Shown here one piece after another: positions 33,186 through 44,013 of a stretch of 64,000 nucleotides of DNA (position 1 is its first letter; every line of letters starts with the position of its first letter). The translations under genes were made by a program, and so were the position numbers. Origin of the DNA: Calliphora vicina (taxonomy: Eukaryota; Arthropoda; Insecta; Diptera; Calliphoridae); NCBI RefSeq assembly GCF_958450345.1, contig NC_088780.1, positions 122,960,226 through 123,024,225 on the forward strand, read 5' to 3'. The notes below the pieces were generated by a model that had not been told where the DNA came from, made no database searches, and saw only the letters and a list, made by a program, of their open reading frames with translations.

Positions 33186-34982
33186 TGGAATTTAAAAATT
33201 GTACCAATCAGCACCAGAAATTGTACTTTTTCGACTGTAATTGTACCAAAACTAGGGTTCCTCCACGGAAAAATTTAGAGAAAAAATTCGTTAGACACGA
33301 ACCGGATGATATACGTCTGAAACTACAAATTTAATGGAGAGAAACTGTGTTTTCAGTTTTTCATTTCGTGATCCTGTGTCCATTTTTAAGGACTTTAAAG
33401 TTTCAAAGAAGTACATTTTTCAAAATATATTCAAAAATACTCCTGCTATTCCAAAAATGACAACAAGAATAGTCGTAAAATATTTTGTATTATCTTTATT
33501 TTATCCTGTAAGGATCAAAAAATGTCAAAAATGTCCTTTAAAATGTTTATCCTTTAAGATTACCAATAAATTCCTTTTAAAAAAATAGTGCGTTAAAGAC
33601 CCAAATATTCTATACTAAATGTCAAAATTTCATGCTTTATATATATAAAGGTCAAATTAAAATATAAAAAAAAAATGTATTAGTATACAAAAAAGTTTTA
33701 TTAAGAAAAGTGCATGTTTATAAACTACACCAGCATAGTGGGGGAGGTTAAATGGGTTAGGGCTGTTGTTTGCAACATACAAAAATATTGTCCCAACACC
33801 CACTTTAAAGTATGCCAATCTGCTCAGGATCACTTTCTAGTCGACTAAGCGATGTCCGTCCGTCTGTCCGTCCATCCATGTAAACCTTGTAATCAAACTA
33901 CTGGTCGCAGGTTTAAAGATAATTCGACAAAATTTGGCACAAACTTTTATATTGCCCCAAGGACAAATGCTATTGAATTTGGTTAGAATCAGGCCATTAT
34001 TTATCCTAGCCCCCATACAATTGGCCTATTTGAAAATAGTTAAGCTCTCATAAATATCTTAATTATAAACATATTCAAACCAAATTCAGCACAATTAAGT
34101 TTTGTGTAAGCCGAACTCTCACGACCAAATTTCGTGACGATCGGTCAACAATATTCCATAGCTCCCATATAAGCAACATTCTCGAAAATGTCATTAATAT
34201 ACATAAATCTCTGAAATATATCAGAATTCAACAAAAATATGTCATATATTCGCAATTCATCCCACCAAATTTTGTGACGATTGGTCGATTGACGATTGGT
34301 TTTAAAAAAAAATATATTGGAAATCTAAAAGGATATTCAAGGATACAAATTTGAAAGGACATTTTGGACATCTTTTGATCCTTACAGGATAAAAATAAAG
34401 TAATACGAAATATTTTACAACTTTTCTTGATCATTTGACACCAAATTTTACATAGTAGGATGATCAGAAGTATTTTAAAATATTTTTTTAAAAGGAAACA
34501 GGATCACGAAATGAAAAACTGAAAACGCAATTTTTCTCCATTTAATTTATTGTTTCAGACGTATATCATCCGTGTTCGTGTTCTAATATTAAGTGTCGTA
34601 CGGTGTATTCAGTTGATAATGAAGAATTACAAATTCTATGGAAATTCATATTCAACAGAAAATAATGGCAATAATAATGGCTTAAATTTGTTTATAAACT
34701 TTATGGTTTGAAAAACACTTAAAATTACGAGTGTGGAAAGACTAGTCAAATGTCACCATTTCTTCTTTATTTTAAAAACTCATAAGTATAATTTTAAAAA
34801 TGTTATTTTTAATATTTTCGTATAATTGATAGAGAACATAAATTCGTAAATTGGTTTTAATATATTAACTGTGAAATAAATTTTCAAATTGTACCAAATG
34901 AGTCATTGGTATACCATTGTACTTTTCAAGATCAAATTGTACCAAAAAAAGTACAATTGTACCAATTTTGCCATCCCGTTAT
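33186..34982. mobile_element. Foldback-type element with long arms, split by an R-b repeat
   Basis: The arms at about 33186-33600 and 34320-34982 are inverted copies. For example 'ggatcctgtgtc...ttcgtgatcctg' (33360-33385) pairs with 'caggatcacgaaatgaaaaactg' (34499), and 'tatcctgtaaggatcaaaa' (33503) pairs with 'ttttgatccttacaggata' (34372). Each outer end repeats GTACAATT/AATTGTAC. It lies inside a mariner relic. An R-b copy (33712-34315) occupies the middle. No transposase. Confidence 0.65.
33712..34315 (+). repeat. R-b repeat between the foldback arms
   Basis: 'tgtttataaactacaccagcatagtgggggagg', 'gatgtccgtccgtctgtccgtcc' and 'gctcccatataag' mark it. The right end is truncated or merges into the arm. 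Confidence 0.65.
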
Positions 34983-35446
34983 TGGCCTCAAAAGATGAGC
35001 AGTTAGTTGTGTTCACAATCACAATAGTTGTATCATGCAATTTACAACATACAACTACATTGTGAATTGAGCAAATATATTGTAAATCATAATATAATAG
35101 AATAAGAATTAATTTAAAAGGTAAACTGTAGACTTTAATAATTAACTATAAACTTTAGTGCAGCACAGTGGGTTTTAGCTAGTAGTATTAATAAAATTTA
35201 CATTTTATAAAACATGTCTAATTTTTTTTCTTCTGATGCTTTATTTTAGGAATAAGTGTTGAGTATTTTGCAAATTTATTGGTGGCAACATTGTTTTAAA
35301 GAAGACTGATCTGCACGATACAACTTTTACAACAGCAAACAAGTAATTAACAAATTCTTATCACTGACTATTACTCAAAAATAATTTTGAAACAATAAAA
35401 AAAAACTAATTAGATTTATGTTTAAACACAACAAAACACCATTACA

Positions 35447-35451
35447 TCAGT
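35447..35451 (+). promoter_or_regulatory. Initiator (TCAGT) of SVWC gene B
   Basis: TCAGT stands 39 bp before the ATG, in the same leader block as in gene A. A TTATC (GATA) site lies at 35359. Confidence 0.5.
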
Positions 35452-35485
35452 TAGTTGGTGTCTAGTATTTCGCATTGAAAGAGCA

Positions 35486-35949
35486 ATGAAATTCTGGATT
35501 CTAATAAGTCTAATTTGCGGCCTCATAAACGCAAATAGGGCAGCAATGTCTACAGGAATTTTTACAGATCCAAGTAAATATAATAATATTTTAAAGCCTG
35601 TTTAATTAAATAATTGTTTTTATACAACTAAATTTTAGAGTACCCAGGTAAATGTATTGTGGACGATGTGATTATGTCGCCTGGAGAACAGGCTAAATAT
35701 CCATTCTCGCTCTGCGGCCGGATGTTGTGCGGTAATGAGGGTTCCGTTGTTTTCCATACGTAGGTATATAATATTTACTGGAATATGCTAATAAATATAA
35801 ATATTTTATATGCTAAATACTATAGATGTGGTACCATAGGCCCACCAAAGGGTTATAAGCTGGGTGAGCCCATTGAGCCATCAGCACCATATCCGATGTG
35901 TTGTACAAAGTATTTTATTCCCATCGATAATGAAAATGAATTAATGTAG
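35486..35949 (+). CDS. SVWC secreted peptide B
   Basis: Three exons: 35486-35573, 35639-35759 and 35826-35949, joining in frame to 110 residues. The signal peptide (MKFWILISLICGLINANRAA) is nearly that of A. The mature domain has the same six cysteines (35, 55, 60, 71, 95, 96) with two or three extra residues between the first two. TDPKYPGKC, SPGEQ, CGRMLCG, VVFHTCG, KLGEPI and SAPYPMCC are shared or nearly shared with A. It is a tandem duplicate of A; the sequences differ through most of the loop regions, so the duplication is not recent. AATAAA is at 36026-36031. It is presumably secreted like other SVWC proteins, with the role inferred from family only. The exon-2 donor reads GTAGGT, slightly unusual but valid. 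Confidence 0.87.
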
Positions 35950-36025
35950 ACAATATTTTAAGAAAATATTACTTATTTCTTTATTAAATATGAGAGCAGT
36001 GTGTGATTGTATGTCAATGAATGGA

Positions 36026-36031
36026 AATAAA
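36026..36031 (+). terminator. Poly(A) signal of SVWC gene B
   Basis: AATAAA 77 bp after the stop codon. Confidence 0.55.
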
Positions 36032-36039
36032 TAATGAAA

Positions 36040-36970
36040 AAATGTTAAAAATTTATGACTGCTCGTTTGAATCTTGTTTGTAAATTAATCTCTTAACCTT
36101 TCGGTGGGTATTGCCAAGAATTTGTTATTATAATACTTATATGTAGTATGTAGTACATTTACAAACTAAACAAAAAACCAAACTAAACTAAATACTTTAG
36201 ATTCTAAAACTAAGTAACTAAACTAGGAGTATGTTTGCAAGTATGTACTTAGTATTCATATTGTTGTTGTTTTTTTTATTTATAAATATTTCATAATTTT
36301 AACCAATTCATTCCACCACAAATACAATATCGAATGACAGAAAACACATACAGACACATGAGGGAAAAAAATAAACAGAGATTTACAATTTTTGTGGCTG
36401 ATTACAATTGAATGAACATTGGCTGCTACGAGCAATATTTTCAATGTTTTTTTTTTTGTATTCCCTCGAAGCAAAATGAACGTACTAACTAACCAATATC
36501 ATCATGATGGTGGAGAGGAACTACAAATGGAAATGGCAGCGAAACAAATGAGACAAAGAAACGAAAACAAACCAAAAAACAACAGAAGCAAAAATAAAAA
36601 TTCGAAAAACAAATAAAGCGACACATCCATCCAACCATCCATCCATTTTACACACATTCATGGATAAAGCGGACGGAATTGAAATGGTAGACGACATTCA
36701 TTGGTTAAGAAGAAGTCAGCTTTGTACGAGTGTGAGTTTGAGTACGTAGGTAGTCAAGAGATTGTCACCATATCTGTTGGCAAATGTGTCTGGCTCAGTG
36801 TTGTCATTATGGCTTGTTTTTATTGTAGTAGATTGTAATTCGAAAAATACGTAAAAAATAATGAAATTCTACGATCACTCACAAATAACGATCACAACAA
36901 AAGTATGCAATTACTGATATTTTTATGAAAATTTTAATTTTTCAAATCAAACGCGCCAAGTGATCATTCA
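36040..36970. other. No gene established; unique DNA
   Basis: Non-repetitive sequence with CA-rich parts. A 46-codon frame at 36478-36616 (MNVLTNQYHHDGGEELQ...) is hydrophilic and ends in Asn/Lys-rich sequence. No splice sites or conserved domain support it. Confidence 0.35.
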
Positions 36971-36974
36971 AAAT

Positions 36975-37275
36975 TGAAACCACTGAGCAGTGTTAGATGC
37001 CTAAGGCTTCCAAAATCTCTTGCACTTCCAATCTGCGATCGGCCAATACAATATCTTAATTTATGGACCTGTGTGTCCATAACGTTCGGCATCTTCCGTG
37101 CTTGTACGGCCACAAAGAAATTCAGTAAACCACTTTTTCACCATTGAAAATAACGTTGCAGAGTTCCCATAGTATCTATCAAACTTAGCCTTGATTTTAA
37201 GTTTTGGTTTTTTCCCTAAAAAAATAACGCTTAATGGTCACAATAAATTCTCTTTTTTCATTTTCTCCTCAAATC
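36975..37275 (-). pseudogene. Mariner transposase N-terminal fragment (second lineage)
   Basis: The minus strand reads KAKFDRYYGNSATLF, then KKWFTEFLCGRTSTEDAE, then (shifted frame) IVLADRRLEVQEILEALGI. These are the DNA-binding half of a mariner of the 'WFTEFxCGRTSTxDAERSGRP' lineage. A stop and at least one frameshift are present. The C-terminal scrap at 16707-16905 is of the same lineage. Confidence 0.75.
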
Positions 37276-38417
37276 ACGCGGTAGTCTGCTATCAGTGGCT
37301 GTCAAACACTAAACGACGCAGCTTGTTCATTGCCCATTCAGTAGGGTATTCGAATTATTCTATTTTTCTCTTGTTCGAATAAAACGAATAATTCGAATAA
37401 GAGATTTTAACTTGTTCGAATAATTCGCTCACACGTTTAAAATTAATCGAATTATGCGAATAATTTAAATTTTTTTAAAAACATAAAGAATGAAGTTTTG
37501 ATGTCGGTTTTTTAAAATTTTATTGTTAAAGAAAAACAAAAAATAACGTTAAAGTTAAAGTTAAAAATCCAAGTATTGATAATGCTAAAAAACATTCGAA
37601 AACAAAGTCCATCATTAAATTTTCATCAGAAATATTCTGATCAGATTAACTCCCAAACAATCTACAAAACAATTGACTAGCAAACCCTTTAGTTTCCGTT
37701 TGGAGCCATGCTTTAAAAACTTTGAGCTAGTTGGACATGATCCTGAATTCAAATACAATATAAACGTATTAAGAACTTTTTTATGTCGTTTATTAATTCG
37801 GGTTTTAAATTGAGTAACTAATTCTTTAGTAAATTAATTATTCAATATTTCTAAATTATTTATAACAAATTGTATTATACATCAAGCTCTGTCAACGTTG
37901 CCGAACCTTTGCTTAATAAAGTGGTCTTGGGGAATTACACAATAAAGGGAATCTGTCCAAAGTTTGATATCATTGTCAGTGAACGTGGCTAATTTGAAGT
38001 CAGGCCGTGCAGGAATGATGCATTTACAAATACGCAAAAAGTTTATTGCCATGTTAGACAAAGATCTTCAACGCTGTTCAAAATCATGTATAAGACGAAC
38101 TCCATGCTTTTCATGCAACAAAACGTTAGTTTGCAATATTTGTGTTTATCATTCGATTTATTAAATAGTTTACAACACTTATGTACGCGGTTAATAACAT
38201 CAGTTATATACATATATTTTAAGATCATGGCCTTCATCTATTTCAATGTAATCATTATAAATTTCATCCTTAATATCACTTTCGACGACCGATTCAAAAT
38301 CACATTCTCCATCACGTTCAACTCCACTTTAATCTAAGTTAAAATTTTGATTATTAATTGCGATTCTTCTAATATTTCGCCAGCTAAATAACAAATAAAT
38401 ATTTTATTCCGTACCTT

Positions 38418-40224
38418 ATATTTTTTATTTCTATGGGAACTGCTACTACTACTAGGGGTTTTATCTCCACTCTTGTGGAATCTTGCCATTAATACATTAC
38501 TCATGAAATTAGATTCCATGAAGTGTAAAACTGTTGCATATGCTGATGATGTTGCCGTAGCTGTTTGTGGGAAACACCTGGACACATTATCACAATGCCT
38601 ACAAACTTCACTTAGTACACTCAGCCAGTGGAGCACTGCTAGTGGACTGGGTGAGAATCCTGGGAAAACGGAGCTTGTGCTTTTCTCCAGAAGGTACAAA
38701 ATCCCCTCGTTCCCACTACCGCGCCTTAACGGAGTGGAACTTAAGCTCTCGGATAGTGCAAAGTATCTGGGAATTATTCTAGACTCTAAGCTATCCTGGA
38801 GCCAGAATATTCATGCGAGAGCGTCCAAGGCTGCAGAAGGGCCATTGGGAGTACCTGGAGAATAAGCCCTAGGAATGCGAAATGGCTTTTCGACATGGTG
38901 GTTAAGCCCATACTAATGTATGGAGCACTAGTTTGGTGGGAGGCTCTAAGTAAATCCACCTACTGTGGGATAATTGTGAGAATCCTGCGAATATCTGCAC
39001 TAATGATTACGGGTGCGCTGCGCAGTACTCCGTCTCGTGCTCTGTTTGTAATGATGCACTGGCTACCGGCTGAGCTAATGGCCATAAATTCGGCGGTTAG
39101 GTTAAGTACTGTAGGAGCATAGAAGTCCAGATGTACTGGCCATGCGTCTATTTTGGGTAGTATATCTTATCTCCCTGTTAATATTGATTACTGCACTCCC
39201 TTACCCTTTATTGACAGATGGTTCTCTGTGTCATTGGCGGGCGAGTCTCCTTTCTCTATGGACACGCTTGCCATATACACAGATGGCTCCAAGTCTGCGG
39301 ATGGGGTGGGTGGAGGCTTTTATATTCCCCATCTTCAGAAGAGGGTGTGTTTCAGGCTACATGACCAAAGTAGTGTAATTCAAGCTGAGATTTCAGCGAT
39401 CAAAAGGGCGGTACACTGGATGAAGTACTATAGGCTATTTGGTGTGAATATCCGAATCTGTACCGACAATAAGCCTGCTATCAAATCCCTATCTGGCGTC
39501 TAGTCGACATCCAGATTGGTAAATGAATGCCGGGTATCTCTTAATGAGATGGCGAGACATTCTAACCTGGAGTTATTCTGGGTGCCTGGTCACACTGGTG
39601 TACCTGGCAATGCTATTGCGGATGAACTGGCCAAAAGAGGCTCACGTCTACAAATTGACGAGATCGATCACTTGGTCGGTTTACCGCTATCTTGCTGTAA
39701 GTCAACCATACAGCGTAAATTATTTGAGTCTGCTCAGCTCAGATGGTCTAATTTGACAAATTGCTCGATATCGAGACTCACTTGGCCCGTATTTGACCAT
39801 CATAGGTCGATGTCCCTCACGGGGCTACCTCGGGCTAGGCTACGAGCTCTAATATCAGTGCTCATGGTGCATTGCTTGATAGGTGCGCATGCTAGGAGAT
39901 TGAATACTCCTGTAGGAGTTGCCATGATGAAGACGAGGATGAGACGATTGAACATCTCCTCTGTCTTTGCCCTGCTCTAGCAGGGGTGCGGACTGCGACA
40001 ATAGGTAGTCCATTTTTGCACGGTCTAGCGGATCTATCTACTTTGGATGTCAGGAGGATGGATTCGTTTATTCGTGCGTTAGGTTGGTTCGGCATTGAAC
40101 CCATTTCTGACATGTGAAGGACCTCTTGAGGCCCTGAGCATGATCCTTAGGGTAACACAAAGGAACCAATTTAATGGACCCAAGTGAGCTGGTCGATAAC
40201 TAGCTGCCTTTATAACCTAACCTA
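38418..40224 (+). mobile_element. 5'-truncated non-LTR retrotransposon with RNase H
   Basis: The insertion interrupts hAT-A copy 3 and is bounded by repeats beginning ACCTT (38413-38417 and 40225-40229). Its 3' end is CCTAACCTAA. The 5' end falls in the middle of the reverse transcriptase (the frame starts at GVLSPLLWNLAIN), as expected from incomplete target-primed reverse transcription. It is less AT-rich than its surroundings. Confidence 0.88.
38455..40117 (+). pseudogene. Non-LTR ORF2 remnant: RT, RNase H and CCHC end
   Basis: Reading through two or three frameshifts and a stop, domains appear in order. The RT has GVLSPLLW (38455), the catalytic YADD (38538-38550) and LGIILDSKLSW. A thumb-like region (VVKPILMYGALVWW) follows a frameshift near 38840. 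RNase H has TDGSK, the AEISAIKRA Glu, TDNKPAIKS and the HTGVPGNAIADELAK block, with a stop at about 39501. After a shift near 39905 a Cys-His end follows (CRSC...EHLLCLCPAL), to the stop at 40115-40117. RNase H next to this type of RT points to the I/LOA side of the non-LTR tree. The enzyme would have copied its own RNA into DNA, but this copy is dead. Confidence 0.88.
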
Positions 40225-40519
40225 ACCTTTTATTTTCATTGCTTCAAGTCCTAAGTTAAAAATGTTTAAATATTTGTTTTTAGAATTGTAATTTCTTGCA
40301 ATATTTATATATTTATAGAAGGAGCTATCGAAACACTCATCTACAGTGATCGAAAGTCCATTTGTCTTTAGTTATTTGTCGAATTTCAGAAACAATACAA
40401 TTTTCGTGAGTCATTATTACTTATTTAAATTTGGAATTATGAAAAATTTTAAGCAATTTATAAAATTTAAATATATATGTATATGAACATTTATTCGTCA
40501 TCATTTGCATTTAATGTTG

Positions 40520-40935
40520 GTTAATTTGTATAACAAAATAATTGTGGCAACAGTGGTCTTGGTATGTAAACTTAGCATTAAAGGGAAGGAATAAAATTCA
40601 AAAGTAATGAGCCCCGGGGAATATTGTTTATATGTGAGATAATCTGGTAACTGCAGTAGACTGGCTACAAGTTAATGTTGTCAAATGTCCCGATTTTTTT
40701 GTTTGTTCCGTGTACCTTTTTAAAATCCCGCCGTTTGTCATTTACATATTTTGAAAATTAATTTTGTAAAAATTTTGTAAAAATAAAACTGGCAACTCTT
40801 CACCAAATGCTTTGAACTATAGAACACTGGGTTGAGAATTAGTATGTTGCACGAAAGAACAATGCAACTGTCCCAATAAGCAATAGGAAGAGAATGTACG
40901 AATATTGACCATTACAAAAAACTAAATAAAAAACA
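40520..40935 (+). pseudogene. Possible relic of a third SVWC gene 5' region
   Basis: 'ttagtatgttgcacgaaagaacaatgcaact' (about 40837-40868) resembles the gene B leader and start ('ctagtatttcgcattgaaagagcaatgaaattct'). An upstream string 'attgtggcaacagtggt' echoes 35279. The reading frame stops after four codons and no exon 2 or 3 was found. Short matches like this may be chance. Confidence 0.25.
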
Positions 40936-41159
40936 TTGTTGTAATTACTAAGGATTAACCCATAGTGAGGAATATATAATCTATACAATCCCTGACAGCC
41001 AAAAGGAAGTTCGACATCTAATACACAAAGATGGATGTTCCAAACATTTAATTTTAAAAACTAATCAATTCACATATGAAATACATTTAATAACACCGTA
41101 TAGCTTTATATTATTAATTTTGTATCTTTATTCATTAATTGCTAACGAACAAATTATTA

Positions 41160-42185
41160 AAAATTTTTTGGTTTATATTGTATTGGGAAGCTACTGAAGC
41201 AGCAATTTCAAAACATTTGCAAGCAGCAGGAGGATTCATCCAAAAACAAGAAAATTGCGTACCATACGAATTGAAGCTGAGAGACCTTGAAAGATTTTGT
41301 ATGTCAGAAATGCTGATTGTTATAAAAGAAACCGAATCATTACTCGTGATGAAAAATGGATCCATTACGATAAAGCGAAGCGTTGAATATCGTATGTGAA
41401 GCCCGGCCAAACAGAATCGGCTCCAAAGCCAAATATCCATAGCACTAAGCAAATAATCTGTATTTGGCGGAATCAAAAGTGTCCTATCTGTTATTAGCTG
41501 CAAAAATCTGGTAAGACCATCACATCATCTGTACCGAACGCAACTGAATCGTTTGAAGCGAGCATTGGCCGAAAATCGCCCAGATATGTTTATTTAGAAA
41601 GAAGTGATTGGGAAGTTTTGCCACACCTGCCTTATAGACCAGACCTTGCCCCGTCCGACTATTATGTATTTGTTTCGATCGATGCATAACGCTCTCTCTG
41701 GGATACGCTTCACTTCCGAACAGAGTATCCGAAATTGGCTTGATCCGTTCTTGGCCGCAAATGATGAGCAGTTTCTTTTGGCGCGGAATACATTTGTTGC
41801 CTAAACTTTTGTTTAGGGAATGCTAAGAAAAAGAAGGCAGTTGGCAGAGGCCTTATACATTCGGTGAGTTTGAAGCGAGCATTGGCCGAACATCGCCCAG
41901 ATATGTTTATTTAGAAAGAAGTGATTGGGAAGTTTTGCCACACCTGCCTTATAGACCAGACCTTGCCCCGTCCGACTACTATGTATTTGTTTCGATCGAT
42001 GCATAACGCTCTCTCTGGGATACGCTTCACTTCCGAACAGAGTATCCGAAATTGGCTTGATCCGTTCTTGGCCTCAAATGATGAGCAGTTTCTTTTGGCG
42101 CGGAATACATTTGTTGCCTAAACTTTTGTTTAGGGAATGCTAAGAAAAAGAAGGCAGAGGCCTTATACATTCGGTGAGTTTGGTA
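41160..42185 (+). pseudogene. Mariner pseudogene with a 317-bp tandem duplication
   Basis: The frame at 41139-41399 carries AAISKHLQAAGGFIQKQENCVPYELK and then LVMKNGSITIK. Downstream the C-terminal half occurs twice: 41551-41867 and 41868-42183, with only a few differences (a 5-bp deletion and scattered substitutions). Both copies hold the SPDLAPSD-region nucleotides followed by RSMHNAL and FTSEQSIRNWLDPFLA. Confidence 0.85.
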
Positions 42186-42189
42186 TCAA

Positions 42190-43640
42190 GATCTGCTTTG
42201 AACTTTCCAAAAAAATCTTAGCGACGAAAAGAAACCAATGAGACCTGTTCAACCAAATTAACTTAAATCACACCACATAGAGCTTCTACAGATGCAGCAA
42301 AAATAAAGATAACTATTTTACAACCCGACTTTCGCAAACGTACGTTCTTCTGCCAATGTTAGGCATGTATAGGATCAGCACGATCATAAGAATTTGAAAC
42401 TTTTTCTTCTAGCTTCAATAACATCAAAGCGAACCCGTTTGATCAATTAAATTATCCTAAATTACATTACATACATATTCTACGGATGCAGAAAAATTAA
42501 AATAAATATTTTGCAACGATCGGGGAAATCGTATATGCGGCATTCTGTATTTGACTATCGACGGATACGACCTCCATTTAACCCGACTTTTACAAGCTTT
42601 CGTTGATCTGAACGATAGGCATGTTCAGGATTAGCACTTTTGTTAGAATATCAAACTTTTTATAACAGATTCAATAATAGTACAGTTAAAAATGTACCTA
42701 AAAAAATCCTCAATTACAACAAGTTTAAATAGGATAACAGCTGATCTCAGTATCAGAGAAAACATTCAACCATAACTGTAAATTTCTGTATAGTCTGCGT
42801 ATAATGTAAATCTCTGTCCATTCTAACCCCGACTTCGGGGGTTAAGAAATAAGGAAGCGTGTGCTTCTTAACAGAAGTTTCAATGTGTGGGTTTTGTTGG
42901 TGTTGCCGGCAAACAAGACGATCAGTAGTGGTGAGTGGTTTATTGCTCATGCCACCTAAGTTCGGTGGTGTGTGTGTGTGTGTGTGTATGACCGTCTCTT
43001 CGTCAGTCTGGCCAAACAGACTTCTTAAACTTTTTCATTCATTTTTTCTGGTTACCACTTTTTTCATACTCATTCTGCCTGCCGGTATCTGATGTCGTCC
43101 AATAATGTATGATATTGAATGACAATGAGTAGAACAAACAAACACTTTGGGACAAGGGGTAGTAAAATAATAAACAATAAAACAACAAACTAAATAAAAA
43201 CTGATTTGTATGACACTTTCTATGTCAATGGATGGATGTACTATGTAAGTGTGTGTGTGTGTAAATTGAAGTGCTGGAAAAGGAAGGGAAGAAGGAGGGA
43301 TTTAGTTGTTTTTCAATATTGAGCTGATTCAACCACTCACTACCCAGCAGTTTTACAAGTTGCCAATGTATCCCTTAAGGAATCGTAATTTTCAATAATG
43401 TCTGATCACTTGGCAGACTCCAATTTATATATTTTGAGTCATTTGACAGGTATGTGCTCTTTGTAGTGCAGAGAGAAGACAGCTGGTTACTTTATACATC
43501 CCTGGTAATTTAGCGTAAAGTCAATTGTCACTTAAGTGTATCTAAGTAATCTAGAGTGTAGTCACTTTAAATGTTCATTTTGTACTGCAATTTAGATTTA
43601 TTCCAAGAAGAAATAATTAAAATGTGATAAATAAGCTTTC
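42190..43640. other. No gene seen; unique DNA with a (GT)n run
   Basis: A (GT)n microsatellite lies at 42967-42986 and a shorter one near 43250. A hairpin with arms 'aaccccgac' and 'cgggggtt' is at 42824-42842. Otherwise it is unremarkable non-coding DNA. Confidence 0.4.
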
Positions 43641-43685
43641 TTAAGCTTCAATACAATTGTCATAGACATAAAGAGTAAGTCAGAA

Positions 43686-43990
43686 AAAACGTATGCAAAA
43701 TATCTGAAGGTTCATCGTCACAGTGTTTCAAAAGCCATTAAACAGTATAAGACTTGGATCAGGAAGAAGAAAAGTTCTAACAGATATTAATAAGGCAAAA
43801 TAAGTCAAACAACTCTTTCGAAGAGCACCGAACACTTCTATCAGATAAGCAGCTTGTAAAGTTAAATGCTCTGATTCGTTTGTGCTTAGAGCTGAAGCCA
43901 ATGCTGGGTGGAAGTCGTATAAAGTTCAGAAAGTTCCAGATCGCAATACGGTAAAAAAATTTGGAAGCAAAAAAACAAATGTAAAAATTT
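43686..43990 (+). pseudogene. DD37E transposase N-terminal relic
   Basis: In one frame with two stops it reads KYLKVHRHSVSKAIKQYK, then the FRRAPNTS block and CSDSFVLRAEANAGWKSYKV, then QKVPDRNT. These are the two helix-turn-helix parts of the DD37E transposase. It stops before the catalytic domain. Confidence 0.8.
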
Positions 43991-44013
43991 AGTTCCAATT
44001 TTATAATATTCGG

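Larger units (their letters stand above)
37342..40499. mobile_element. hAT-A element copy 3, split by a non-LTR retrotransposon
   Basis: It starts TAGGGTATTC in the same orientation as copy 1 and is collinear with it to 38417, then again from 40230. It breaks off at about 40499 ('aacatttattcgt'), about 110 bp short of the expected right end, so no second flank can be matched to the left flank CCATTCAG. Confidence 0.85.

Noticed and set aside
38567..39378. Overlapping 71-78-codon frames in the non-LTR insertion
   Set aside because: They are alternative frames of the RT/RNase H remnant; only the frames carrying YADD, TDGSK and the thumb were kept.
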